In this document: positions 1-7,469 of the stretch, in pieces | Numbering within the stretch: the stretch's first letter is position 1 | How the letters are laid out: the number at the start of each line of letters is the position of its first letter | DNA from: Oceanobacillus_B kapialis | GTDB lineage: Bacteria; Bacillota; Bacilli; Bacillales; Amphibacillaceae | Direction: 5' to 3' (one strand) | Assembly (NCBI RefSeq): GCF_042685265.1 | Contig: NZ_JBHUMX010000001.1 | DNA length: 64,000 nucleotides | Made by a program: the position numbers and the translations under genes | The notes under the pieces: model-generated | Seen by the model: the letters and a program-made list of their open reading frames with translations, nothing else | Database searches by the model: none | What the model was told of the DNA's origin: nothing

Positions 1-554
1 CTGCCAACTGTGCGGGGATATGCGATATATCGTGCTTCCTTCCCCACCACTTCCTCCTTGGTGCTAAGTCTTTTTACCCTGCTAACAGGAAACTGCTTTT
101 GAAGAATACGTTCAGGTTTCGACTTTTCTAGTTCATCAATTTTATCCGAGTTACCTTGATAATAATAAATTTCTCTAATTATTTGGATGATTGCATTCTG
201 AATTCTCTTTTTGGTTGGTAACCAACCAAAAACAGGAATGGATAATTGTGCAACACCGTGATGCAGACTAATATCTGCGCCCACAATGTTTGTTTCATGA
301 AAGAGAGGGAGATCGGTTAAACAAACTGCATAATCCCATTCCTCAGTTTCTTTAATTTCAATTGCCTTCTCCAGTATCTCCCCTACTGTTTCTGCAGAAC
401 CTGTCAGTGGATCTACAATAATTTTCATCTCCCACTCGACGTCTTGTTTAATTTGATTCTGGAGTTGAGGCGCAATCCTTTCCATATACTTCTTTCCAAT
501 TGATGCAGGGAGCTCCGGAGCAGCAATTAGGCCAACCACAATTTTCTGGCTCAT
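1..554 (-). CDS. Membrane protein of unknown function, N-terminal part (paralogue of next gene)
   Basis: I do not recognise a characterised family. Reading left from an ATG at 554, the frame stays open to the window edge (184 codons), so the C-terminal part is missing. The product starts MSQKIVVGLIAAPELPASI and contains WDYAVCLTDLPLF near residue 95, matching WDFVICLTDLPIF in the upstream gene, so the two are tandem paralogues. The conserved alternation of beta-strand-like and helical segments suggests a Rossmann-like N-terminal domain; by analogy with the neighbour, membrane segments should follow. Its ATG overlaps the TGA of the upstream gene (ATGA), so translation is probably coupled in one operon. 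Confidence 0.8.
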   Translation of the reverse strand, partial: MSQKIVVGLIAAPELPASIGKKYMERIAPQLQNQIKQDVEWEMKIIVDPLTGSAETVGEILEKAIEIKETEEWDYAVCLTDLPLFHETNIVGADISLHHGVAQLSIPVFGWLPTKKRIQNAIIQIIREIYYYQGNSDKIDELEKSKPERILQKQFPVSRVKRLSTKEEVVGKEARYIAYPRTVG

Positions 555-1726
555 CGACTACACCTCTTTTCAATATCGGAATCCTCGTCCTGCTTCTCCT
601 CTTTGTTTTCTTCCTCACCGATCTCATAATAGCGTTGTTGTTGACGGAAGGAATAGGTTACATTACGTATTCTTTCCTCACTCTCCAACCCTGTTCCAAT
701 GGCACCAGCAAGAGTTCCACACGACGTAATCAACCACACAAGCTTAATATAGTAGATAAAGGATGGCATTCCCTCTACACTTGTACGCAGTTGAAACAGC
801 TCAGGAGGGACTAAAAGGGCCATACCAGCTAGGAACATTGAAAATAACACCAGATAATTTAGAACAACAATACTAGTCAATGTCAGGAAAGTCGTTCGGT
901 TATATAAATTTCGCCACCGTTTCTTTCCGTGTTCTGAAGGTTTTTCCCATAGGTTATGGGTTAAAATAATCCAAATTACCATTCCAAAAATAGATAGAAG
1001 AGAAAGAATACTTAACCTTACTGGAGAATATTCAACACTAAGCACCCACGGGTTAGGAAAAATTGAGATATACGCACCTGACGCAAAGGACAGCATTACT
1101 AATTTCTTAAACGACAGAAGTGCCGCCCAAGGGCGATTGGCAAATGTCATACCGAAGAGAATACGCACATATCCAATAAAAGCAGAACGTACTATATAGC
1201 GAAAGTCCAGTTCATCATCCTCAGCTGCTTCTACCCTCCGTACTCTTGAAAAGTAAAACTGCTTTCCTATATTTTTAGCAGCATCCTTCCCATTTACCAG
1301 TGTTTGATCATCTCTGGTAGGCTGCCGTTCGGAATTACGATATAGTTCTTTCATTAACTCTACAATAATCACTCGGATCCGTTTACGCATCGGCATGACA
1401 CCGAAAGCAGGAACTGACACTTGTCCAATTTTATTTTTTATAGAAGCATTCCCTACTACTATCTTTTTCTTCATAAATATAGGTAAATCCGTCAGACAAA
1501 TAACGAAATCCCAATTGTGGTCTTTTTTTATATTGGAGGCATTATCTAGGACTTCTTTTGTTTCTTCTGCCACCCCAACAAGTGTATCTACAGTCGACTC
1601 CACCTTCCAGCTCGTTTCCTTATCAATATATTTAACAAAAATATCGGGTAATTCATCACATAATTTTTCCGCTATTTCTGCTGGAAAATTTGGGGCAGAA
1701 ATTAATCCTACACGAATAGTTGCCAC
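551..1726 (-). CDS. Membrane protein of unknown function with soluble N-terminal domain
   Basis: The product is about 391 residues and has no function I can assign. I chose the GTG at 1726 because GGAGGTGG lies five bases upstream; a TTG further out would put that ribosome site inside the coding region. Residues 1-190 form a soluble alpha/beta-like domain with the motif CLTDLP. From about residue 200 there are four hydrophobic segments (around 203-222, 230-252, 275-300 and 318-340), followed by an acidic and lysine-rich tail. The layout suggests a sensor or enzyme domain anchored by a C-terminal membrane unit. It is the first gene of a two-gene operon with its paralogue. Confidence 0.8.
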   Translation of the reverse strand: MATIRVGLISAPNFPAEIAEKLCDELPDIFVKYIDKETSWKVESTVDTLVGVAEETKEVLDNASNIKKDHNWDFVICLTDLPIFMKKKIVVGNASIKNKIGQVSVPAFGVMPMRKRIRVIIVELMKELYRNSERQPTRDDQTLVNGKDAAKNIGKQFYFSRVRRVEAAEDDELDFRYIVRSAFIGYVRILFGMTFANRPWAALLSFKKLVMLSFASGAYISIFPNPWVLSVEYSPVRLSILSLLSIFGMVIWIILTHNLWEKPSEHGKKRWRNLYNRTTFLTLTSIVVLNYLVLFSMFLAGMALLVPPELFQLRTSVEGMPSFIYYIKLVWLITSCGTLAGAIGTGLESEERIRNVTYSFRQQQRYYEIGEEENKEEKQDEDSDIEKRCSR

Positions 1727-1795
1727 TTTCTCCACCTCCAATGCTGCTCGTTAAATAAGTATCTAGACTCTGATTATTTACCCTTTTTCCGTATG

Positions 1796-1938
1796 GAAAA
1801 ACCTTCATTTGGGTGGGGAGTTCCCTCTATCCCGCCAGATATTCGGTCCTTTACTAACAGTTGATTCCCTATTTTGAATGCTTGATTGCTTCTCGCATTA
1901 TTTAAGTGTGTGCTTTACTGCCAGTTAAGGCGGGATAA
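1796..1938 (+). repeat. Structured dispersed repeat, family A, copy 1 (degenerate)
   Basis: This copy shares with the others a 5' hairpin region (TTTGGGTGGGG ... CCCGCCAGA), the block CCTTTACT.ACAGTTGAT, and the 3' end ACTGCCAGTTAAGGCGGGAT followed by AAA. The outer stem of its second hairpin is partly decayed (ACTAACAGT against ACTGCCAGT). It fills most of the 330-bp gap between the divergent membrane-protein operon and trhO. Confidence 0.75.
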
Positions 1939-2062
1939 AATATACGGACTAGAATTTGCGCTAAAAACATGGTAGAATAATGAATTGCAAGATTATAAAA
2001 TAAGAATATCGACTACCAAACATTTATATCTTGCAAATATGAATGATAGGTGGTAAATCAAC

Positions 2063-3031
2063 ATGGAAAACTTAAATTATCAGGTTTTATTGTATTATCA
2101 GTATGTGCCGATCGAGGATCCTGTATCCTTTGCCGACGAGCATCTTAAATTCTGTAAGGAACTTGAACTAAAGGGCAGAATTCTCGTTGCAGAAGAAGGA
2201 ATAAATGGGACAGTTTCTGGTACAAAAGAACAGACCAAAAAATATATGGAAGCAATGCACAACGACCCGCGCTTTGCCGACATGGTATTCAAAATTGATG
2301 AGCATGATGAACATGCCTTCAAGAAGATGCATGTACGTCCGCGTCCAGAATTAGTTTCTCTAAGACTTGAAAATGATATTGACCCATTAGAAACAACGGG
2401 TAAATATCTTTCACCAAAGGAGTTCTTTGACGCAATGCAAGACGAAGATACTGTCGTAATTGATGCCCGTAATGATTATGAATATGATCTAGGTCATTTC
2501 CGCGGGGCTATTCGACCGGATATCGAAACCTTCCGTGAACTTCCAAAATGGATTAAGGAAAACAAAGAAAACCTAAAAGACAAAAAGGTTCTAACCTATT
2601 GTACAGGGGGAATTCGTTGCGAAAAATTCTCCGGGTGGTTGCTTGAAGAGGGCTTTGAAGATGTTAGCCAGCTACATGGCGGCATCGTAAGCTATGGAAA
2701 GGACCCAGAAGTACAAGGTGAACTTTGGGATGGCCAATGCTATGTATTCGATAATCGTATAGCTGTACCAATTAATCAAAAAGAACACGTTGTAGTCGGC
2801 GTTGATTATTTTGATGGACAACCTTGCGAGCGCTACGTAAATTGTGCAAATCCAGAATGTAACCAGCAAATACTCTGCTCAGAAGAAAATGAGCATAAAT
2901 ATATGCGTGGCTGTACTCATGAATGCCGAGTAAGCCCACGAAACCTATATGTAGAAGAACATGGGTTAAATGAACAAGAAGTGGAACAAAGACTTGCCGC
3001 TATCGGTGAGTCACTTAAACAAGAAGCATAA
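2063..3031 (+). CDS. trhO: tRNA uridine(34) hydroxylase TrhO (rhodanese family)
   Basis: TrhO hydroxylates U34 of tRNA at carbon 5, the first step toward 5-methoxyuridine-type wobble modifications in Bacillus. The 322-residue product matches the family (B. subtilis YbfQ, E. coli YceA): an N-terminal acylphosphatase-like part, then a rhodanese domain (about residues 118-215) with the active-site loop CTGGIRCEKF (Cys180 and Cys186), then a cysteine-rich tail with two CxxxC-like pairs. AGGTGG lies 9 bases before the ATG. The gene stands alone between a family A repeat and a strong terminator. Confidence 0.93.
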   Translation: MENLNYQVLLYYQYVPIEDPVSFADEHLKFCKELELKGRILVAEEGINGTVSGTKEQTKKYMEAMHNDPRFADMVFKIDEHDEHAFKKMHVRPRPELVSLRLENDIDPLETTGKYLSPKEFFDAMQDEDTVVIDARNDYEYDLGHFRGAIRPDIETFRELPKWIKENKENLKDKKVLTYCTGGIRCEKFSGWLLEEGFEDVSQLHGGIVSYGKDPEVQGELWDGQCYVFDNRIAVPINQKEHVVVGVDYFDGQPCERYVNCANPECNQQILCSEENEHKYMRGCTHECRVSPRNLYVEEHGLNEQEVEQRLAAIGESLKQEA

Positions 3032-3035
3032 TGCC

Positions 3036-3067
3036 AGAAAAAAGACGGCCTTAGGTCGTCTTTTTTC
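3036..3067 (+). terminator. Intrinsic terminator of trhO
   Basis: The arms AAAAAAGACGGCC and GGTCGTCTTTTTT form a hairpin with a small loop and a T-run on the plus strand, just after the trhO stop. Confidence 0.9.
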
Positions 3068-3139
3068 TGTATCTAAAGCGTTTATTTAGACAGGTGGTGT
3101 CCTCATTGCTATTCTTTTTATAAGGGAGGCTTGCTTATT

Positions 3140-3619
3140 ATGAGTGTATATCAATTTAAGGCTGAAAAGATTAACGGCAATGAAGTTTCTTTATCTGAGT
3201 ACGAAGGAAAGGTTCTTTTAATTGTAAATACAGCAAGTAAGTGCGGATTTACTTCACAATTGGAAGGTTTGCAAGGGCTTTACAATACGTACCAGCAGCA
3301 AGGTCTTGAAATCCTAGGCTTTCCATGTAATCAGTTTAACAGTCAGGACCCTGGATCGAATGAGGAAATAGAAGAGTTCTGTCAGTTAAATTACGGGGTT
3401 ACGTTTCCAATGTTCAGTAAAGTGGATGTAAAAGGAAAAAGTGCTCACCCGCTTTTCACATATCTCACAGATGAAGCAAAAGGCTTACTAACAAAGCAGA
3501 TCAAATGGAATTTCACAAAGTTTTTAGTCGACAAGAACGGAGAGGTTATGGACAGATTTGCACCACAAACCAAACCCGAAGAACTTGAAAAAGCAATTCA
3601 AGAAGCGTTGAAGCAATAA
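3140..3619 (+). CDS. bsaA: Glutathione peroxidase-family thiol peroxidase
   Basis: This cytoplasmic peroxidase reduces hydroperoxides, most likely using thioredoxin or bacillithiol because these bacteria lack glutathione; that electron-donor assignment is inferred. The 159-residue product carries the family signatures NTASKCGFT (peroxidatic Cys35, cysteine rather than selenocysteine), LGFPCNQF and WNFTKFLVD. It resembles B. subtilis BsaA along its whole length. The ATG at 3140 is preceded by GGGAGG at 11 bases; a TTG at 3131 is too close to that site. It is monocistronic and followed by a family A repeat. Confidence 0.93.
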   Translation: MSVYQFKAEKINGNEVSLSEYEGKVLLIVNTASKCGFTSQLEGLQGLYNTYQQQGLEILGFPCNQFNSQDPGSNEEIEEFCQLNYGVTFPMFSKVDVKGKSAHPLFTYLTDEAKGLLTKQIKWNFTKFLVDKNGEVMDRFAPQTKPEELEKAIQEALKQ

Positions 3620-3620
3620 A

Positions 3621-3713
3621 GTGAAACTTCATTTGGTGGCGGGGTTCCCTTCCTCCCCCACCAAATGTTAGTTGAACGAATCGAACCTTTACTGCCAGTT
3701 AAGGCAGGATAAA
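3621..3713 (+). repeat. Structured dispersed repeat, family A, copy 2 (short form)
   Basis: It begins GTGAAACTTCATTTGGTGG and ends ACTGCCAGTTAAGGCAGGAT. The first hairpin is excellent (ATTTGGTGG against CCACCAAAT plus GGGG/CCCC). The second hairpin is missing: the sequence goes directly from GAATCGAACCTTT to ACTGCCAGTTAAGG, as expected if the two related stem arms of a full copy had recombined. Confidence 0.85.
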
Positions 3714-3720
3714 TGCGTCA

Positions 3721-3775
3721 ACCTAAAAAATACAAAAGGCAGAGCGAATCCATGCCATAGCCTGAATTCGCTCTG
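3721..3775 (-). terminator. Terminator of the amino-acid ABC transporter operon
   Basis: CAGAGCGAAT pairs with ATTCGCTCTG (10 bp). On the minus strand the stem is followed by CCTTTTGTATTTTTT, placing it just downstream of the ATPase gene. Confidence 0.8.
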
Positions 3776-3795
3776 TTCTATCACACCTTATTTAA

Positions 3796-4518
3796 CTACA
3801 GTACTTTATCCAGAAAAACTCTCGCTCTGGAAGTCTGAGGTTTCCCAAAAAAGTCATTCGGCTTTCCTTCCTCTACTAGCTTTCCCTGGTCTAAGAATAG
3901 GACTCGATCCGCTACTTCTTTAGCAAAATTCATTTCATGTGTCACGATCACCATCGTGATGCCTGTATTAGCTAAATCCTTAATAACATCCAGGACCTCT
4001 TTTACCATTTCCGGGTCGAGAGCTGAGGTAGGTTCATCAAACAGCATTACTTCTGGCTCCATCGCCAATGCTCTTGCAATGGCCACCCGTTGCTTTTGCC
4101 CGCCTGAAAGATGATTCGGATAGGCGCTTTCTTTATCCGATAATCCGACCTTTGCGAGCAGTTTTTTTGCACGTTCCACTGCTGTTGACTTATCTACCCC
4201 TTTTACCTTCTGTGGTGCGTACGTGACATTATCAAGCACTGTCATATGCGGGAATAAATGAAAGTGCTGAAACACCATCCCAATATCCTTTCGAACCTCC
4301 AGCTTATTCACTTTTGACCCTGTAATCTCATTGTTGTTCATAAATATTTCTCCTGAAGTCGGCTCTTCTAAAAGATTTAAACAACGAAGAAAAGTAGATT
4401 TACCTGATCCGGAAGGCCCTATAATAGTCACTACTTCCCCTTGCTGAATGGTAGTAGAGATTTCATCCAATACCGTTTGTTTTCCAAATATTTTCGTAAT
4501 CTTATCAGCTTTAATCAC
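3796..4518 (-). CDS. Polar amino-acid ABC transporter, ATP-binding protein
   Basis: This is the ATPase that energises the neighbouring permease for uptake of a polar amino acid or related compound. The 240 residues show Walker A GPSGSGKST (about 34-42), Q-loop region VFQHFHLFPH, signature LSGGQKQRVAIARAL, Walker B VMLFDEPTSALD and the H-loop VTHEM, all in standard order and at the family's usual length. It starts at GTG with GGAGG about 10 bases upstream and overlaps the permease gene by 8 bases. Substrate specificity cannot be read from the sequence; cystine, arginine and N-acylated amino acids are all possible. Confidence 0.93.
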   Translation of the reverse strand: MIKADKITKIFGKQTVLDEISTTIQQGEVVTIIGPSGSGKSTFLRCLNLLEEPTSGEIFMNNNEITGSKVNKLEVRKDIGMVFQHFHLFPHMTVLDNVTYAPQKVKGVDKSTAVERAKKLLAKVGLSDKESAYPNHLSGGQKQRVAIARALAMEPEVMLFDEPTSALDPEMVKEVLDVIKDLANTGITMVIVTHEMNFAKEVADRVLFLDQGKLVEEGKPNDFFGKPQTSRARVFLDKVL

Positions 4519-5170
4519 TTTGACGAAGCCTCCGTTCTACTAAACTCCCTGCAAAGGTGAGGAGATAGACCATAATCCAATAAATGAGTGCTACAAAAAT
4601 TAACGGCTCAAAGTTTCGATAAATATCCGAACCAACCACCTGTGCCCTTCGCATAAGATCTAAGTATCCTATTGTAGAGACTAATGCAGACTCTTTCGTT
4701 AACGTAATAAATTCATTCATCATAGCCGGTAAAATATTTTTAAATGCCTGCGGAAGAATAATATTTAGCATCATCGGCTTATAGGGAACGCCTAGCGCTT
4801 CTGCAGCTTCTGTCTGTCCCCGGTCCACCGCTTGGATTCCACCACGTATAATTTCAGAAATATACGCGGCAGAGTTTAAACCAAAGGCGAGTACGGCTGA
4901 TAGAAATGCTGAAATATCATATCCGGTAAGCTGCGGAATAGCAAAATAAATAATCATTAATTGCAGAATAAGTGGCGTTCCACGAAATATCGATGTATAG
5001 AAAACGGCAAATCCCTTTAACACTGGTATTTTAGTTATTTTACATAGTGCGAGTAATGTACCAAGTACAAACCCCATTACAATGGATATACTTACAAATT
5101 TTAACGTAGCCCCAATTCCCTCTAGTATAAAAGGAATATAAGGCACGATTTGGGTGAAATCCAAATTCAT
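4511..5170 (-). CDS. Polar amino-acid ABC transporter, permease
   Basis: This 219-residue integral membrane protein is of the HisM/YecS type with about five hydrophobic segments. The binding-protein-dependent transport signature is visible as AEALGVPYKPMMLNIILPQA (about residues 142-161), which contacts the ATPase. It probably works as a homodimer, since only one permease gene is present. It is the third gene in the order M20 hydrolase, binding protein, permease, ATPase, with a 48-base gap to the binding protein and an 8-base overlap with the ATPase. Confidence 0.92.
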   Translation of the reverse strand: MNLDFTQIVPYIPFILEGIGATLKFVSISIVMGFVLGTLLALCKITKIPVLKGFAVFYTSIFRGTPLILQLMIIYFAIPQLTGYDISAFLSAVLAFGLNSAAYISEIIRGGIQAVDRGQTEAAEALGVPYKPMMLNIILPQAFKNILPAMMNEFITLTKESALVSTIGYLDLMRRAQVVGSDIYRNFEPLIFVALIYWIMVYLLTFAGSLVERRLRQSD

Positions 5171-5218
5171 GCCTTAACACCTCAATTCTTTATCTTTATT
5201 TTTTAGTAGTTAGTTCCT

Positions 5219-5992
5219 TTATTTAACGTCAGAAAGCCATTTATCTTCAAGCTCCTGGATCTTTCCTTCTTCTTCAAGTTTTTTAAGTACGTCATTTACG
5301 TCTGTCACCAATTCACTACCTTTTGGAAAAGCGATCCCCATACCCGGTGAGCTCATTGTTGGATCATCGAAACCTTTTAGATCTTGCTCATTTACATATC
5401 CGACTCCAACCGTTTTATCCATATATCCAACGTCGATCCGGTTAGAATTTAACTCTTGAATAAGCAATCCTGAATCATCTACTTTCTTCACTTCAAAGCC
5501 ATATTCCTCACTAAGCGTTTCTGCACCTTCTTCTTGAATGGTACCGAGTTGAACACCAACAGTCTTGCCCTCCAAATCTTCAAGGCTTTCTATTGCAGAG
5601 TCAGCTGTTGTAACAAACATTTCTCCAGAATGGTGGTAAGTAGTAGAGAAGTCTACATTTTTCTTCCGTTTATCGGTTGCGCTCATACCAGACATGACCA
5701 TATCGATTCGATCTGCCTGCAAGGCGCCAATCAATCCATCAAATTTCATATCTTCTATTTCTAGCTCATAGCCTAATTCTTCAGCTATAAGATTTGCTAA
5801 ATCAATATCAAACCCTTCAAAGTTCCCTTCAGCATCCCGGGATTCAAATGGTGGAAAATCTGCCGAAGTAGCCATCTTAAGAACCTTTTCCTCCTGTTCG
5901 GCACTGCCTGAAGCTGAATCTGATGATCCGCAAGCTGCTAAGCCACCTGCTATTAGTATGATAAATAGTATAAATCCAAATGTTTTTTTCAT
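5219..5992 (-). CDS. Amino-acid ABC transporter substrate-binding lipoprotein
   Basis: This is the extracytoplasmic receptor of the importer, lipid-anchored to the membrane. The 257-residue product has a signal peptide with lipobox LAAC (Cys21) and a family 3 solute-binding fold: ATSADFPPFE near the start of the mature chain, GFDIDLANLIAEELG, and the hinge-type motif GTIQEEGAE. GGGGGAAG precedes the ATG, and the M20 gene ends only 12 bases upstream. The ligand is unknown; linkage to an amidohydrolase suggests an N-acylated or peptide-like amino acid derivative. Confidence 0.92.
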   Translation of the reverse strand: MKKTFGFILFIILIAGGLAACGSSDSASGSAEQEEKVLKMATSADFPPFESRDAEGNFEGFDIDLANLIAEELGYELEIEDMKFDGLIGALQADRIDMVMSGMSATDKRKKNVDFSTTYHHSGEMFVTTADSAIESLEDLEGKTVGVQLGTIQEEGAETLSEEYGFEVKKVDDSGLLIQELNSNRIDVGYMDKTVGVGYVNEQDLKGFDDPTMSSPGMGIAFPKGSELVTDVNDVLKKLEEEGKIQELEDKWLSDVK

Positions 5993-6004
5993 TGTTTCTT
6001 CCCC

Positions 6005-7162
6005 CTATTTATTATTAAATTCCTGTTGAATAGATTGAAATAATGCTTTATCTGTTAACAGATCATATCCAGTTAATGCAAGTGAGAGTGCCCCGTTTGT
6101 TAAGGTTTGATGTCCTTCATCTGTTATTGTTTTATCTGCAAATTCCTGTGTATGAGCGATTAGCCCTTCTTTTCCAAAACCAATGTACGGATGAATTGCT
6201 GGCACAACCTGACTAACATTCCCCATATCAATAGATCCATAGCTTTGCTTCGCAGGTAGAACCGCTTTTCCACTAACCTGTTGTAAGTTTTGGTTGAATG
6301 CATTAGATAATGCTTTGTTCGTAATCATATTGTCGTAGCTTAATTCATAGTTGGATATTTCCAATGTGGCACCTGTCATCAACGCTGCACCTTTAGCAAT
6401 GTTATGGACCTTGTCTACAACTTCATTTAAATAGTCCCTTTCCTTTGCTCTAACATAAAATTGGGCAACTGAATAATCAGGGACGACATTTGCTGCTTGC
6501 CCTCCTTCAGAAATAATGCCGTGAATCCGTACATCTGATGTTACATGCTCTCTAATTGCGTTCACTCCATTAAATAGTTGAATTACACTATCCAATGCAT
6601 TAATCCCTTTTTCCGGTGAAGCTGCTGCATGCGAAGCTTTTCCAGTAAAGGCAAACTGGATAGCATCCATTGCTAGAGACTCCCCGCTTTCATAGGAAAG
6701 GTCACTTGGATGGACAATCATTGCAGCATCAATGTCTGTGAAGATCCCTTCATCGCTCATTGGCACCTTTGCTCCGTTTGTTTCTTCTGCTGGAGTACCA
6801 AGTACAACAACACTCCCACCAATTTGATCAATCTGTTTACTTAGTATTACTGCTGCTCCGACACTCATAGTTCCGATTAAATTGTGGCCACAGCCATGCC
6901 CCACACCTGGAAGGGCATCATACTCGGCTAAATAAGCTATTTTCGGCCCCGTTTTTTTCCCTTCGTACGTAGCTTTGAAAGCGGTCGGCCTTCCTACTAG
7001 ACCTGTTTCCACTTCAAAGCCTTGTTTGTTAAGATACTCTGTTAGTAGTTTCATGGATTCATATTCTTGGTCACCCAATTCAGGATGATGATATAGGTGA
7101 TCACTCATATTAATAAGGTCTTGTTTTATCAAGTCGAGTTCTTTCGTTAATATATCTTTCAT
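6005..7162 (-). CDS. M20-family metallo-amidohydrolase (AbgB/PM20D2-like)
   Basis: Members of this family hydrolyse amide bonds of N-acyl or dipeptide substrates in the cytoplasm with bound zinc or manganese. The 385-residue product has LAEYDALPGVGHGCGHNLIG (about residues 77-96) carrying metal ligands, PAEETNGAK with the catalytic glutamate, and FTGKASHAAASPEKG marking the dimerisation domain. It is the promoter-proximal gene of the ABC transporter operon, so it probably processes the imported compound, as M20 genes do beside B. subtilis Yxe and Ytm transporters. The exact substrate is not known. Confidence 0.88.
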   Translation of the reverse strand: MKDILTKELDLIKQDLINMSDHLYHHPELGDQEYESMKLLTEYLNKQGFEVETGLVGRPTAFKATYEGKKTGPKIAYLAEYDALPGVGHGCGHNLIGTMSVGAAVILSKQIDQIGGSVVVLGTPAEETNGAKVPMSDEGIFTDIDAAMIVHPSDLSYESGESLAMDAIQFAFTGKASHAAASPEKGINALDSVIQLFNGVNAIREHVTSDVRIHGIISEGGQAANVVPDYSVAQFYVRAKERDYLNEVVDKVHNIAKGAALMTGATLEISNYELSYDNMITNKALSNAFNQNLQQVSGKAVLPAKQSYGSIDMGNVSQVVPAIHPYIGFGKEGLIAHTQEFADKTITDEGHQTLTNGALSLALTGYDLLTDKALFQSIQQEFNNK

Positions 7163-7210
7163 CGTTATCCCCCGTTGCTTATCGTGTATATTTATTAATG
7201 ACTATGTATA

Positions 7211-7239
7211 TTTATACCACCTTATGAATAAAAATTCAA
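7211..7239 (-). promoter_or_regulatory. Sigma-A-type promoter of the M20/ABC operon
   Basis: On the minus strand TTGAAT (7234-7239) and TATAAA (7211-7216) are separated by exactly 17 bases, about 50 bases upstream of the M20 start. Confidence 0.65.
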
Positions 7240-7390
7240 TAGGTTTTTATCCAAGTTTTAAAATTTATTTTCTGAAACCCTTTGCATACTTAACTTTTGG
7301 ATCATCTCTAAAGTGAAAATCACCTCAGCATCGTTTTAATATAATGAATATTTAATCTACTTAAAGGTTATTTAGCCATACAGTAGATTC

Positions 7391-7445
7391 TAATTAAAAA
7401 AGCCGAATGGATTTGCATAATATCATGCAAATCCATTCGGCTTTT
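7391..7445 (-). terminator. proS terminator with 21-bp perfect stem
   Basis: The arms 7398-7418 and 7425-7445 are perfectly complementary with a 6-base loop. On the minus strand the stem runs into TTTTTTAATTAG. It lies downstream of proS and could also insulate the M20 operon. Confidence 0.9.
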
Positions 7446-7469
7446 AGCCACTTTGGAAAAAGGGCTATT

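Noticed and set aside
500..814. Plus-strand frame of 104 codons
   Set aside because: It runs antisense through two overlapping minus-strand genes with conserved paralogy and has no ribosome site.
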